Shown: positions 21,702 through 31,216 of the stretch, piece after piece
Layout: each line of letters opens with the position of its first letter
Position numbering within the stretch: position 1 is the first letter of the stretch
Origin: JAKAXS01 sp965279065
GTDB lineage: Bacteria > Pseudomonadota > Alphaproteobacteria > Rhizobiales > Hyphomicrobiaceae
Direction of reading: 5' to 3'
Assembly (NCBI GenBank): GCA_965279065.1
Contig: OZ257134.1
Location: 806,001 to 870,000 of the forward strand
DNA length: 64,000 bases
The notes under the pieces: generated by a model
Seen by the model: the letters and a program-made list of their open reading frames with translations, nothing else
Database searches by the model: none
What the model was told of the DNA's origin: nothing
Made by a program: the position numbers and the translations under genes

Positions 21702-23147
21702 ATGAGCGATCCCATACAAGTCGTCTGGTTCCGCCAGGATCTCCGCCTGACCGATCACCGCGCCTTGCGCGCCGCGATCGCGACCGGCGCGCCCGTGCTG
21801 CCCGTTTACATTCTCGACGACCAGACGCCGGGCTCTTGGCCCATCGCGTCGGCCTCGCGCTGGTGGCTGCATCACAGCCTCGAGGAACTGACGCGAACGC
21901 TCGCAGATGCTGGCGCTCCGCTGATCCTCCGCCGCGGCACGTTCGCCGCCGAACTCGTAAAGCTCGTGAAGGAGACGAAAGCGTCGGCCGTCTTCTGCTC
22001 GCGCTCCTACGAGCCGTGGGCCGTGGCGTTGGAGAAAGAACTCAAGCCGAAGCTGGAAGCGGCCGGCGCCGAACTGAAGCGCTATCCAGGCAGCCTGCTG
22101 CGCGAGCCGGAACATCTGCGCACTAAGACGGGCGGTCCCTTCAAGGTCTACACGCCGTTCTGGAATGCGCTGTCTGGTGGCGAGGATCCCGCCAAGCCGC
22201 AACCGGCGCCGACGCAGATCACGCCACCGTCGGCAATTCCCAAGTCGGATACACTCGCATCCTGGAAACTGCTGCCGACGAGACCGGATTGGGCCGGCGG
22301 CATGCGCGAGAGCTGGCAGCCCGGCGAGGCCGGCGCCACGCTCCGCCTCGAAGCTTTCCTCAATGACACCGTCTCAGGCTACGCCGATGGCCGCAACCGC
22401 CCCGACAAATTCGGCACCTCGCGCCTGTCACCGCACCTGCACTTCGGCGAGATCAGCCCCAATCGCGTCTGGCACGCCGTCCTGCATCACGCGCGTGGCA
22501 GTTCACTGGGCAAAGGCGCCGAGATCTACCTGAAGGAACTGGTCTGGCGCGAGTTCTCGCATCACCTGCTGTTCCATTTCTCCGACCTCCCCGACAAGCC
22601 GTTCCGTCCCGAGTTCGCGGCCTATCCCTGGAAGTATCAGAAGGCCAAACTGACGGCCTGGCAGCGCGGCTGCACGGGATTTCCCATCGTCGACGCCGGC
22701 ATGCGTGAACTCTGGCACACCGGCTGGATGCACAATCGCGTGCGCATGATCGTCGCCTCCTTCCTCATCAAGCACCTGCTGATCTCCTGGCAGCAGGGCG
22801 AAGCCTGGTTCTGGGAGACACTGGTCGATGCCGACCTCGCAAACAACGCCGCGAGCTGGCAATGGGTGGCCGGATCCGGCGCCGACGCCGCCCCCTATTT
22901 TCGCATCTTCAACCCGATGAAGCAGGGCGCCACGTTCGATCCCGACGGCAGATACGTTCGCCGATGGGTGCCCGAACTGGCGGGCCTGCCCAACGCGGAT
23001 CTCCATGCACCGTGGCAGGCGGCAGCGGCAACTTTGGCCGAGGCCGGCGTCACGCTCGGCAAAACCTATCCGCATCCCATCGTCCAGCACGAAGAGGCCA
23101 GGAAGGCCGCGCTTGCTGGCTATGCGGCGGTACGGGACTCACACTGA
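21702..23147 (+). CDS. phrB: Deoxyribodipyrimidine photo-lyase
   Basis: 481 residues, standard for CPD class I photolyase. It uses blue light, FAD and an antenna pigment to split cyclobutane pyrimidine dimers. The N-terminal antenna domain starts VVWFRQDLRLTDHRAL; the FAD domain has GTSRLSPHLHFGEISPNRVW, ELVWREFSHHLLFH, GCTGFPIVDAGMRELWHTGW, MHNRVRMIVASFLIKHLL and NNAASWQWVAGSGADAAPYF with RIFNP. It lies 84 bases after the TPR gene and could be co-transcribed. Confidence 0.98.
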   Translation: MSDPIQVVWFRQDLRLTDHRALRAAIATGAPVLPVYILDDQTPGSWPIASASRWWLHHSLEELTRTLADAGAPLILRRGTFAAELVKLVKETKASAVFCSRSYEPWAVALEKELKPKLEAAGAELKRYPGSLLREPEHLRTKTGGPFKVYTPFWNALSGGEDPAKPQPAPTQITPPSAIPKSDTLASWKLLPTRPDWAGGMRESWQPGEAGATLRLEAFLNDTVSGYADGRNRPDKFGTSRLSPHLHFGEISPNRVWHAVLHHARGSSLGKGAEIYLKELVWREFSHHLLFHFSDLPDKPFRPEFAAYPWKYQKAKLTAWQRGCTGFPIVDAGMRELWHTGWMHNRVRMIVASFLIKHLLISWQQGEAWFWETLVDADLANNAASWQWVAGSGADAAPYFRIFNPMKQGATFDPDGRYVRRWVPELAGLPNADLHAPWQAAAATLAEAGVTLGKTYPHPIVQHEEARKAALAGYAAVRDSH

Positions 23148-23304
23148 GCAAAACGGCGCGTCAATCCGCGCTGCGTCAGAACCGCGCCCGCTGCAAAATA
23201 TTGCCACGAAACCAGCACATTAATCGACTCTGCGTATGGCCGCCGCGAAACGTCCCGGCTTGTGGCATCATTCCTGTCGGGACAGATCTAAGGAGTACTG
23301 TTTC

Positions 23305-24381
23305 ATGAAGGCTGCGCCCCTTGCTGCGATCCTCGTGCTCGCGCTTGCCGCATCCGGCGCCATCGCGCAATCCCCGGCACCCAATTCCCCGGTCCCGCCA
23401 GCGGCGACGCCCGGCGAACCTCAGATCTTGAACGCTCCCAAGCCCGCCCAAAAACCTGCCGCGGCAGTCGAACCCTACGCCGGCCAGAAGCCACCGGGCG
23501 AGGCACAGCCGACCACAACTGCTGCACCTGTGCCGTCGCCGACCGCCCCGGCAGCGACCGCGCCCGCTGCTGCCGAAGGCGCCGCCACGGCCGCCAAGGC
23601 GGCCGCCTCGGAAGCCAAATCGGCCCCCACCGTGCCCGAAGGGCCTGCCGTCAAGCCGATCGACAAAAACGCCGCGCCGGCGTCGGCAGCCGCGAAATCT
23701 GATACCAGGCCGGATGCGAAATCCGATGCGAAGTCGGACGCTGTGCCCACGCTCGCCAAGCCCGAGCCGCCGAAGCCCACGCTGCACGTTGCCATCGACC
23801 TGACAGGCCAGAGGATGACCGTCACCGAGAACGGCGGGTCGTCGTACAAATGGACGATCTCCTCCGGCCGCACCGGCTACCTCACGCCCAAGGGTACGTT
23901 CCGCCCGGTCTGGATGTCGAAGATGTGGTACTCGCGCAAGTACGACTACGCGCCGATGCCGCATGCCATCTTCTTCCACGGCGGCGCCGCGATCCACGGC
24001 ACGGATTCGGTCTACGCGCTGGGCCGCCCCGCATCGCACGGCTGCGTACGCCTGTCGCCGTCGAACGCCGCCACGCTCTATCGCCTCGTCACCAAGCACG
24101 GCAAGCAGAAGACCGAGATCACCGTCTTCGGCACGCCCAAGCAGTCGGGACCGGTCGCATCGAACGAGGAAGGCATGCGCCGTCCGCGCACGCCGATGCG
24201 CAACTACGAAGACGAGCCCTGGTGGAACGACGACGATGACGACATGCCGCCGGTTCCAAGCCGTGGCGTCTACAGCGACCGTGAATACGACGACGGCTAC
24301 GACCGTCCCTCACGTTACCGGCCGATGCCACGCCAGCGTCGCTATGTCCGCGACTACGATCCCTATGGTAGCGATTTCTGA
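23305..24381 (+). CDS. L,D-transpeptidase (YkuD domain) with long Pro/Ala linker
   Basis: 358 residues from the ATG at 23305, which follows AAGGAG by 9 bases and opens a signal peptide (MKAAPLAAILVLALAASGAIA). Residues about 22-155 are a Pro/Ala/Lys-rich linker that may span the periplasm. The YkuD domain (about 158-275) starts LHVAIDLTGQRMTVTENG and has HAIFFHGGAAIHGTDS and the catalytic SHGCVRLS (Cys247). The 85-residue tail is rich in Asp, Tyr, Pro and Arg. It cross-links peptidoglycan stems or attaches outer-membrane protein. Confidence 0.95.
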   Translation: MKAAPLAAILVLALAASGAIAQSPAPNSPVPPAATPGEPQILNAPKPAQKPAAAVEPYAGQKPPGEAQPTTTAAPVPSPTAPAATAPAAAEGAATAAKAAASEAKSAPTVPEGPAVKPIDKNAAPASAAAKSDTRPDAKSDAKSDAVPTLAKPEPPKPTLHVAIDLTGQRMTVTENGGSSYKWTISSGRTGYLTPKGTFRPVWMSKMWYSRKYDYAPMPHAIFFHGGAAIHGTDSVYALGRPASHGCVRLSPSNAATLYRLVTKHGKQKTEITVFGTPKQSGPVASNEEGMRRPRTPMRNYEDEPWWNDDDDDMPPVPSRGVYSDREYDDGYDRPSRYRPMPRQRRYVRDYDPYGSDF

Positions 24382-24551
24382 ATTTCAGCTGAACGGGCAT
24401 CGCGGCTAAAAGCGTCGTCACATCAGTGATCTGGGCCCACAAAGAAAACAATCGCTCAGCTTAAGACGTTGCTCGGGAGCCTTCCTGGCTCCCGCGCGTT
24501 CTGGCTTGAGCAAAAAATCGCGCAACAAGCGCATCTGGTGGGAGATCGATC

Positions 24552-26345
24552 GTGAAAGAGACTTGGAAACTGTCGTCGGTGGCGCTGGCCGTGACGTTGC
24601 TGTCAACGAGTTCGGCCTATGCCCTGGAGCGCGCCGCGCCGGTCCAGATGGCTCAGGCAGGTCCGGATGAAAAAGCTGGCGGTGGCGGCGAGGGCGGAGG
24701 CGCGCGTGAACCGCGAGGCGGAGACGAGGGTGGCGGTGCCGAACGCCCCGCGCGCCAGCGCGAGAAGTCTGAAGACGCCGGCCCGCCCCCCGAGCGCCCC
24801 GCGCGCCCGCAGCGCGAGAAGTCTGAAGACGCCGGTCCACCGCCGGAGCGGCCGGCACGCCCGTCGCGCGACAAGGATGAGGAGCCTGCTCCCAAGAAGG
24901 CACCCGCCCCTGCAGCCGCTGACGACGCCCCGCCGCAGAAGAAAGTGCGCCCTCCGAAGGAGGACACCGATGAGCCGGCGGCCCGGACGGCGCCTCCCGT
25001 CGAGAAGAAATCCGCGCCGCCAGTAGAGAAGAAGGCTGCACCGGAGCCGAAGGAGCCGCCGGCCTCGATCGAGGAGCCCAAGCAGCAGCCCAAGGCCGCT
25101 CCGAAGGCTGACCGGGAGCCCGAGCCCAAGATCGAGAAGGCGCCCGAACCGAAAGCGGAGCCGAAAGAGCTGACCCCGGCGCCCAAAGGCGCTGAACCGG
25201 GCGTTGCACCTGACGGCAAGCCGAAGCCCCCGGAACCCAAGCCTGGCGCCGAAAAGGCACCCGCGCCTGATCAGAAGCGTCCCGAAGCCGAGGCACCGAA
25301 GAAGGGCTTCGAAGGCAGTCCCCGCGCCAACGATCTACCGGGTCGCAAGGATGGTCCGCCGCCGAAGGACGGCAAAGCAGCGCCCGAGGCAGCACCTCCC
25401 GCAGCCGGACCTGTCGCCGCCCCGTCCGAGGTGAAGGACCTCAAGGAGCTCAAGCAGGAGCGTAAGGAACGCACCGAGGACGGCGGCAAACGCATTGTCA
25501 TCGAGGAGCCGGACAAGCGCGCCATCGTCAAGGAGGACGGCAAGACCATCATCCGCCACGATGAGACGGAGCGCTTCAGCCGGCTCGATCGCGGCAAGAC
25601 GCGTCGCGAGAAGAAAAACGGCCTCGATATCTCGATCAGCATCCGCCCCGGCGGCGTAGAGATTTTCACCGAGACCGACGAACGCGGTCGTTCGCTGCGC
25701 CGCTATCGCCGCGATCGCGACGGTCGCGAGGTCATCCTGTTCGACAACCGCGACTATTACCGCCGCCACAACGACGACTCGTTCGTCGATGCCATCGTCG
25801 ACCTGCCGCCGCCGCGTATGTCGATCCCGCGCGAGGAATACATCGTCGACTATGAAGAAGCCTCCGACGTGGAAATCTACGAGACCCTGTCGGCTCCCCC
25901 CGTCGAGGAAATTGACCGCACCTACTCCATGGAAGAAGTCCGGCGTTCGCCAATGCTGCGCGATCGCATGCGTCGCATCGACCTCGACGCCATCAACTTC
26001 GAGTTCGGCGCCTGGGAAGTGACGCAGGACCAGTACCCGGCCCTGCAGCGCGTCGCCAACGCCATGCGGCGCGTCATCGATCGCAACCCCGACGAGATGT
26101 TCCTGGTCGAAGGTCACACCGATGCGGTCGGCTCCGACGAGGACAATCTCAGCCTGTCGGACCGGCGCGCCGAGAGCGTGGCGATCATCCTGACCGAACA
26201 GTTCGCCGTACCGCCCGAAAACCTGACGACGCAAGGCTACGGCGAACAGTATCTGAAGGTGAACACGGAGCAGGCCGAGCGGCAGAACCGCCGCGTCGCC
26301 GTCCGCCGCATCACCCCGTTGCTGTCGCGGACCAGCGGCCGGTAG
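24552..26345 (+). CDS. OmpA-family protein with long charged low-complexity region
   Basis: 597 residues starting at GTG 24552 behind GGGAGATC. Residues 1-25 form a signal peptide. Residues about 35-310 are Pro/Glu/Lys/Ala-rich with an exact-in-frame 18-residue duplication. The middle (about 315-460) is basic with DGGKRIVIEEPDKRAIVKED, a segment seen in this family. The C-terminal OmpA domain (about 480-595) has INFEFGAWEVTQDQYPALQR, FLVEGHTDAVGSDEDNLSLS and RAESV, the peptidoglycan-binding signature. It should tether the envelope to peptidoglycan, next to an L,D-transpeptidase. Confidence 0.93.
   Translation: MKETWKLSSVALAVTLLSTSSAYALERAAPVQMAQAGPDEKAGGGGEGGGAREPRGGDEGGGAERPARQREKSEDAGPPPERPARPQREKSEDAGPPPERPARPSRDKDEEPAPKKAPAPAAADDAPPQKKVRPPKEDTDEPAARTAPPVEKKSAPPVEKKAAPEPKEPPASIEEPKQQPKAAPKADREPEPKIEKAPEPKAEPKELTPAPKGAEPGVAPDGKPKPPEPKPGAEKAPAPDQKRPEAEAPKKGFEGSPRANDLPGRKDGPPPKDGKAAPEAAPPAAGPVAAPSEVKDLKELKQERKERTEDGGKRIVIEEPDKRAIVKEDGKTIIRHDETERFSRLDRGKTRREKKNGLDISISIRPGGVEIFTETDERGRSLRRYRRDRDGREVILFDNRDYYRRHNDDSFVDAIVDLPPPRMSIPREEYIVDYEEASDVEIYETLSAPPVEEIDRTYSMEEVRRSPMLRDRMRRIDLDAINFEFGAWEVTQDQYPALQRVANAMRRVIDRNPDEMFLVEGHTDAVGSDEDNLSLSDRRAESVAIILTEQFAVPPENLTTQGYGEQYLKVNTEQAERQNRRVAVRRITPLLSRTSGR
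24756..24863 (+). repeat. In-frame 54-bp tandem duplication
   Basis: Two 54-base units encode QREKSEDAGPPPERPARP twice inside the OmpA-like gene. The first 27 or so bases are identical and the rest differ at synonymous positions, so the duplication is not brand new. Confidence 0.9.
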
Positions 26346-26359
26346 CGGCCGATCGCAAT

Positions 26360-26395
26360 AGAGGCGGCCCACGAGACGAGGCCGCCTCTTTCAGT
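26360..26395 (+). terminator. Intrinsic terminator after the OmpA-family gene
   Basis: A ten-pair stem (AGAGGCGGCC / GGCCGCCTCT) with a ten-base loop, followed by TTCAGTTT, 15 bases after the stop codon. Confidence 0.8.
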
Positions 26396-26523
26396 TTCCC
26401 GCAGTGCTGCATGATCTAGCGGGGCGATACGCCCGCGACAGATGTCATCTTCGGAACGAGGAAACGTGGCCGACGTTGGCCCCACCCAGGCCGCTTATTG
26501 ATCCGATCGCGCGTTTTGACCGA

Positions 26524-27864
26524 TCAGAACGGATTCCACGTCGGTTGCGGCGTGAAGCGCAGGTAGCCGAGATTGGCCCCGAGCCGCAGCCCGACGCCGG
26601 AGCGGATTGGCGCCATGAACACCGGGCCGCCCTTCAGTAGCGTGACCCCGACACCGCCGACCACGTAAGCCGAGCCGTCGATGCCCGTGAACGAGCGGTA
26701 GAGATCGGCGGAATCGCGCAGCTTGTAGATCAGGAACAGCGTCCGCGACCCTTCGGCGCCGACGTCGTAGCCGACCGACGGCCCGTGCCAGTAGATCTTC
26801 TGCGTCTGCGTGCCGCCTGAACGCCGATACAACGTGCCGTCGCCGTAGCGCAGGCCCGCGAGAAACGCTCCGCCGCCTTCCTGGCCCAGGATGTAGGCGG
26901 TCGGTCGCCCTTGCTTGGAGAACGAATACTCGATCACCGATGCCAGGTTGGTGGAGATCGTCCCGAAGAATCCCCGTGTCGCATCGCGGATTTCATCGAG
27001 CGTGTAGCCTTCGCTGTCGTCGCCGGTGAACTCGGCGGGCGGCGGACCATACGGCTGGCCGGCGCCGCCCGGGTCCATATTCATCGCCTGCTCGCTCGAC
27101 GCCTCCCAATCGTTCGACGTCGATTTCGTTCCGCGCCGTTCCGCATCGGCGCGCGCCTCGGCGGCTTCCCGGTCCGTCAATGGCTTGATCTTCGGCGGCT
27201 GCGGCGCCGGCGCCCGTTCCGCTGCCTTCGGATCGGGGAGGGGCACGACCTTGATGTCGGCGATCTTGTTGTCCGCAGCCTTCGGCGTCTCGGCCTTTGG
27301 GGCTTCGCTCTTCGGCGTCGTGACCTTGGGTGCTTCGACTTTTGGCGTTTCGACCTTCGGAGCCTCTGCCTTCGCCGCGTCCTTGTTCATCACGACCACC
27401 GCCGGCTTGGCCGCGCCGCCGCCGCCCTGGATTTCCAAGTCGATTTTTTCCAAGGTGTAGCTCGACTTCGCCTTCATCACCGCAAGCAGCTCGACGCCGG
27501 CGGCTTTCAGTTCACCCAGCTTGGCGCAATCGGGCGCTTTGCCCTCCTCGATGCGGCCGAGACTGTCGATCTTCGTCAGCAGTTCGTTGGACTGCGCATC
27601 CAGCTCCGCGATGCGCCCGTCCTGCAGGTACTCCAGCGCCTTGTCTTCCGAGTCGGTTTTCTTCCAGTCCTTCTTGGACCGGAGTGCTTCCAGCTTGGCG
27701 TTGAGTTTGGGCTGGTTCTCGAGATTGAATTTGCGCAGCGAGGCGCCGGCCTGGTCCACGGCCCCGGCGAAATCCTCCTTCTTGCAGGTTTGCGCCACAG
27801 CGGCGCTCACGGACAACAACAGCGCAATGAGCGCCAAAAACGGCAGTCGAAACCGATACATCAT
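26524..27864 (-). CDS. DUF1134 domain protein with long Lys/Ala linker
   Basis: 446 residues. Residues 1-25 (MMYRFRLPFLALIALLLSVS and AAVA) form a signal peptide. Residues about 26-150 are predicted helical. About 165-260 is a Lys/Pro/Ala/Glu linker with degenerate KVETPKVEAPK-type repeats. The C-terminal DUF1134 domain (about 285-446) has YTLDEIRDATRGFFGTIST, AYILGQEGGGAFLAGLRYG and RSGVGLRLGANLGYLRFT. DUF1134 proteins are envelope proteins of alphaproteobacteria with a lipid-binding-like fold; function unproven. The N-terminal extension makes it longer than the usual ~200 residues. Confidence 0.92.
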   Translation of the reverse strand: MMYRFRLPFLALIALLLSVSAAVAQTCKKEDFAGAVDQAGASLRKFNLENQPKLNAKLEALRSKKDWKKTDSEDKALEYLQDGRIAELDAQSNELLTKIDSLGRIEEGKAPDCAKLGELKAAGVELLAVMKAKSSYTLEKIDLEIQGGGGAAKPAVVVMNKDAAKAEAPKVETPKVEAPKVTTPKSEAPKAETPKAADNKIADIKVVPLPDPKAAERAPAPQPPKIKPLTDREAAEARADAERRGTKSTSNDWEASSEQAMNMDPGGAGQPYGPPPAEFTGDDSEGYTLDEIRDATRGFFGTISTNLASVIEYSFSKQGRPTAYILGQEGGGAFLAGLRYGDGTLYRRSGGTQTQKIYWHGPSVGYDVGAEGSRTLFLIYKLRDSADLYRSFTGIDGSAYVVGGVGVTLLKGGPVFMAPIRSGVGLRLGANLGYLRFTPQPTWNPF

Positions 27865-27947
27865 CTAAGCTCTCGAACCAGCGGGCGCGACGAATCACGA
27901 AAATTCGCCTGACGCCAGCAGGTTAGTTGCAGGAACTTTAGCCGATA

Positions 27948-28910
27948 CTATGGCTCATTGGGCACCGTACGCACAATGCTCGATGTCGGCTTTTCGTTAC
28001 CTGCGGTCGGCAAGCCTTTGACGTCCTTCTCGATCATGGCGTCGTATTCCGGCAGTGTCGCAGCCGGGGTCTTCGACTTGAGGTGGACCACCTTGTAGCC
28101 GCCGTCCTTCAACGCCTTCAGCAGCTGCGGCAGGGCCGCCGCCGTTCCCGGCTGGATGTCGTGCATCAGGATGATGCCTTTGCCCTTGGCGTCGATCTTG
28201 GTCATGACCGTCTTCACGATCTGATCCGGCTTGTGGAACTTGAAGTCGAACGAGTCCGCGTCCATCGAGAACATGGCGATGTTCCGCTGCGACAGGTGCT
28301 CCACCATCTCCTTGGAATCTTTCAAATAGGGGAAGCGGAAGAACGAGGCGACGTTGCCGCCGAGCGCCCGGTGCACGCCGCTCAACCCCTTTTCGAACTC
28401 TTCGATGGCGAGCTTCGGATCCTTCTTGCTCAACTTGCCGAGATCGGCGTGCGACCACGTATGCGAGCCGATCGTATGCCCGCGCGCCGCCACCTCGCGC
28501 AGGATTTCCGGCATCCCGAGCGCCATCTTGCCGATCGAGAAGAACGTCGCCTTCGTGCACTGCTCGGCCAAGGCGTCGAGGATCGTCTTCGTCGTCCGCA
28601 CCTGGGGCCCATCGTCGAACGTCAGGACCACTTCCTTCGGTTGCAGGAAGTCGTGCACCTTGTATTGCTCAAGCCCGAAACCCGGACCGCCCGTGGTATC
28701 GATCTCCAGGGTCTTCACCACCCCGATTGCATCCGGATTGGCGCAGTGCGTGGCGGCCGGGGCTGGCGCTGCTGCGGGCGCGGGAGCCTTGTTGGCCGCG
28801 GCCGGTGCCGTCGCACCCGTCGCCTGCGCGCTCGCACTGGTCGCACCCACGCCTGTCGCTGCTGCAATGGCCAGAGCCAATCCGATGAAACCCGCCGAAA
28901 CCACCCGCAC
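27948..28910 (-). CDS. Secreted polysaccharide deacetylase (NodB/CE4 domain)
   Basis: 320 residues from a GTG at 28910, which follows AGGAGG by 5 bases and opens a signal peptide (VRVVSAGFIGLALAIAAATG). An Ala/Pro linker follows. The NodB domain begins VVLTFDDGPQ (metal-binding Asp pair) and has GHTIGSHTWSHADLGKL (the metal His pair), FFRFPYLKDS and GIILMHDIQ. These enzymes remove acetyl groups from peptidoglycan or exopolysaccharide outside the cell. The 25-residue tail after the domain is basic and disordered. Confidence 0.95.
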   Translation of the reverse strand: MRVVSAGFIGLALAIAAATGVGATSASAQATGATAPAAANKAPAPAAAPAPAATHCANPDAIGVVKTLEIDTTGGPGFGLEQYKVHDFLQPKEVVLTFDDGPQVRTTKTILDALAEQCTKATFFSIGKMALGMPEILREVAARGHTIGSHTWSHADLGKLSKKDPKLAIEEFEKGLSGVHRALGGNVASFFRFPYLKDSKEMVEHLSQRNIAMFSMDADSFDFKFHKPDQIVKTVMTKIDAKGKGIILMHDIQPGTAAALPQLLKALKDGGYKVVHLKSKTPAATLPEYDAMIEKDVKGLPTAGNEKPTSSIVRTVPNEP

Positions 28911-29041
28911 GATGTCCTCCTGAAATTCTTTGTTTTCGCTATCTGCACGCATTCGAACCGTGGGAGCAGTCTGCAAAGACTCGGCCCCGCAACGCAAGTC
29001 GTCGCGATCATTTCGTCGGGGAAGCGGCGGTTTGAGGGCCG

Positions 29042-29440
29042 TCAGCCGGCCGTCTGCACCTTCGCCATGAAGCGTTGCCGGTCGACGACGGCGCGAACGT
29101 GCGTCCCCCGCCCCACCAGCTTTGCACCTTCGTGAGCGGTCAGGGCAAACGTCAGGGTCTTGCCTTCGACGGCAACGAGTTCGGCGCGCGCCGTCACCGC
29201 TTCGCCGACGGCCGTCGGCGCAACATGGTCGACGTTGACCTGTGTCCCGAGGCTGATTTGCCCTGGCGGCAGCAGGGTTTCCACGCAGTCTAGCGCCGCC
29301 TGTTCCATTAGCACGATCAGCGCCGGTGTCCCGAAGACAGGCACGCTGCCGCTCCCCAACGCCACCGCCGTCCGCGCCGCGTCGACGATTAAGCTGGCGT
29401 TTCCGCTCAGTCCCGGCACCACGCCCGGAAGTTTTGTCAT
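29042..29440 (-). CDS. Hotdog thioesterase, fluoroacetyl-CoA thioesterase (FlK)-like
   Basis: 132 residues, one hotdog domain. The order PVFGTPALIVLMEQAALDCVE, LGTQVNVDHVAPTAVGEAVTA and LVGRGTHVRAVVDRQRF fits the FlK-like group, in which Thr, Glu and His act in catalysis; Thr (GTPALI), Glu (LMEQAA) and His (VDHVAP) are all in place. Native substrates in bacteria without fluoroacetate are unknown. Single gene, divergent from the small secreted protein. Confidence 0.9.
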   Translation of the reverse strand: MTKLPGVVPGLSGNASLIVDAARTAVALGSGSVPVFGTPALIVLMEQAALDCVETLLPPGQISLGTQVNVDHVAPTAVGEAVTARAELVAVEGKTLTFALTAHEGAKLVGRGTHVRAVVDRQRFMAKVQTAG

Positions 29441-29608
29441 TTCCCGCTCCGTTGCTGGCCGCTGAGCTAGCTACAACGTCCCGGCTTGTCGAGCTTTTCG
29501 CGTTTTTGGAGCGGTTTTTCCGTGTGTTCCATGCGGAACTGAGCCACCGGGCCGGCGCGCCTAAAGTGCCTCCACGATCGCAAACCCGCAAAGATTTTGG
29601 AGGATCAC

Positions 29609-29878
29609 ATGTTCAGCAAGTTCGCCCTGACGTTGGCCGTCACCGCCGTAGCCGCATCCACCGCCTTGATCGGCGCAACGGGCGCCCAAGCCCGCGGCGG
29701 CAAGGAACACTTCGTGCAGGACTATCATTTCAAGAAGCCGATGCACGGCTATTCCGGCCGCGCCGGCGAGTACTACTGCGACTACGTCCGCCTGCCGGAA
29801 CGCCGCTGCTCGGTTTCCGCCAGCGGCCAGGAACGTTGCAAGGTCGTCGGCTGGACGCTGCGCCAGACCTGCTACTAA
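29609..29878 (+). CDS. Small secreted cysteine-containing protein
   Basis: 89 residues from the ATG at 29609 (GGAGG six bases upstream; an ATG four codons earlier has none). Residues 1-25 (MFSKFALTLAVTAVAASTAL and GATGA) form a signal peptide. The mature part has four cysteines (YYCDYVRLPERRCSV, ERCKVVGWTLRQTCY) likely to make two disulfides, and a His/Lys-rich start. Similar short proteins are common in Hyphomicrobiales and have no known function. Confidence 0.8.
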   Translation: MFSKFALTLAVTAVAASTALIGATGAQARGGKEHFVQDYHFKKPMHGYSGRAGEYYCDYVRLPERRCSVSASGQERCKVVGWTLRQTCY

Positions 29879-30514
29879 GATCCAAGACGCGACTGAGCTT
29901 GAGATCGGCTGAGAGAATATGTGATCTGGCCAGGCCTGGTGCCTGGCCGATTGCATTTCGGAAGGTCCGGGAGACCCGCGCAACCGCGTCGGGGAGGGGT
30001 GTGGCGGAAGCGGCCGAGCAAGTCTCCCGGTTAGTGGCTCCGCCAGCCGTCCATCCCGAAGGATAGACCGAAGGCGGAGCCGGATACGAGCGACAGAGAA
30101 GCGGGGGAACTCCGTCGCTCGCTTAGAACGAGACCTGCGTGCGGTCCCGCTCAACCCTTCACAGCACGACTGGTCGAGCAGGCGGTCGACAGGACCGCAT
30201 GTTCCGTTGCGCTGGATGGACGGCGCTCGCAATAATTCCGCTGCGCCGTCTCAAATGTTGTGGAAGTGAAGCTCCCCCCGATCCGTTTCCCTCAGATCGG
30301 TAAGCCCCTATTGGGCCGTCCGAGTGCGTGCGAAACAAGGAAGACGTGAGGCCATATTGTGACAATTGCGCTAAATGCCGGACTTTCCCGGACGGATTGC
30401 CTCACAAAAGGTATGCTCGCAGTAAGTAAAACCAAGGACAAGAGTCAGAGGATCGCGAGGGCCGTGGCGTTTAGTACGCATTTGTCCGGCGCCCAGCTGT
30501 GTGGAGGAATTGTG
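29879..30514. other. Long intergenic gap with one hairpin
   Basis: About 635 bases. A stem GGCCAGGC / GCCTGGCC with a five-base loop at 29928-29948 may end the upstream transcript, although no T tract follows. The rest shows no tRNA, riboswitch or credible frame that I can recognise; frames on both strands lack start signals. Confidence 0.5.
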
Positions 30515-31216
30515 ATGGCTGCGCACGTGATTCGTGTCGAATCGCACCGCATGCGTGTCGTGGATGTGCCGTGGCCCTTCGCAGCCGCCAATGCTGATCG
30601 TATTGCTGCGCATTGGCAGGCGCGGTTGGCGCAGAATCCGGCATTCTTCAACGGCGTAATCTACGTCCTGCATGCCTACGATGTGTCCGACAGCCGCTTC
30701 ACGGGCGATCTGCTGCGTACCGACTTCGCCAGCTTCTTGTATTGGAAGGATCAGGGCTATCCCGACGCCACGGTGTGGGACTGCTTCGGCTCGGCCCTGC
30801 TGCGCTCCAGCGACGGCCACATCATCCTTGGCCGCCAGGCACCCGGACAGCTCAACTCCGGCCTCACCTATTTTCCCGGCGGCTTCATCGACCAGCGCGA
30901 CGTCGGCGCTGATGGCATCGTCGATATGAACGCCTCCGTCGCTCGCGAACTGGTCGAAGAACTCGGCCTGGCACCTGATGCCTTCGCCCCGCGCCCCGGC
31001 GCCTACCTGACCTTCGACGGCCAGCTGCTCTCGATCGCCATCGAGTACGTCTCGGCGCACGATGCCGCAACGCTCGTTCAGTCGGGCCGCGACCATATCG
31101 CCGGCGAAGCCCACTCCGAACTCCAGGATGTCGTCGCCGTGGCCACCCGCGAAGACATCGCATCGTTGGCGATGCCTAGCTTCACGCGAACACTGTTGCA
31201 GACGCTGCTCGCCTAG
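30515..31216 (+). CDS. NUDIX hydrolase with an interrupted Nudix box
   Basis: 233 residues from the ATG at 30515, eight bases after GGAGG; the frame is open further but without a start signal. The N-terminal half (VDVPWPFAAANADRIAAHWQ, FFNGVIYVLHAYDVSDSRF) is an extra domain seen in DNA-mismatch-type and NUDT-like hydrolases. The Nudix box reads GGFIDQRDVGADGIVDMNAS then VARELVEELGL: the REhxEExGh core is complete but about eight residues are inserted before it. It hydrolyses a nucleoside diphosphate derivative; the substrate is not predictable. Confidence 0.88.
   Translation: MAAHVIRVESHRMRVVDVPWPFAAANADRIAAHWQARLAQNPAFFNGVIYVLHAYDVSDSRFTGDLLRTDFASFLYWKDQGYPDATVWDCFGSALLRSSDGHIILGRQAPGQLNSGLTYFPGGFIDQRDVGADGIVDMNASVARELVEELGLAPDAFAPRPGAYLTFDGQLLSIAIEYVSAHDAATLVQSGRDHIAGEAHSELQDVVAVATREDIASLAMPSFTRTLLQTLLA

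Noticed and set aside
24474..24494. Stem CGGGAGCC / GGCTCCCG before the OmpA-family gene
   Set aside because: Eight pairs, but followed by CGCGTT rather than a T tract; could be a weak terminator of the L,D-transpeptidase gene but not enough to call.
25335..26372. 345-codon frame opposite the OmpA-family gene
   Set aside because: The OmpA domain and its terminator support the plus strand only.
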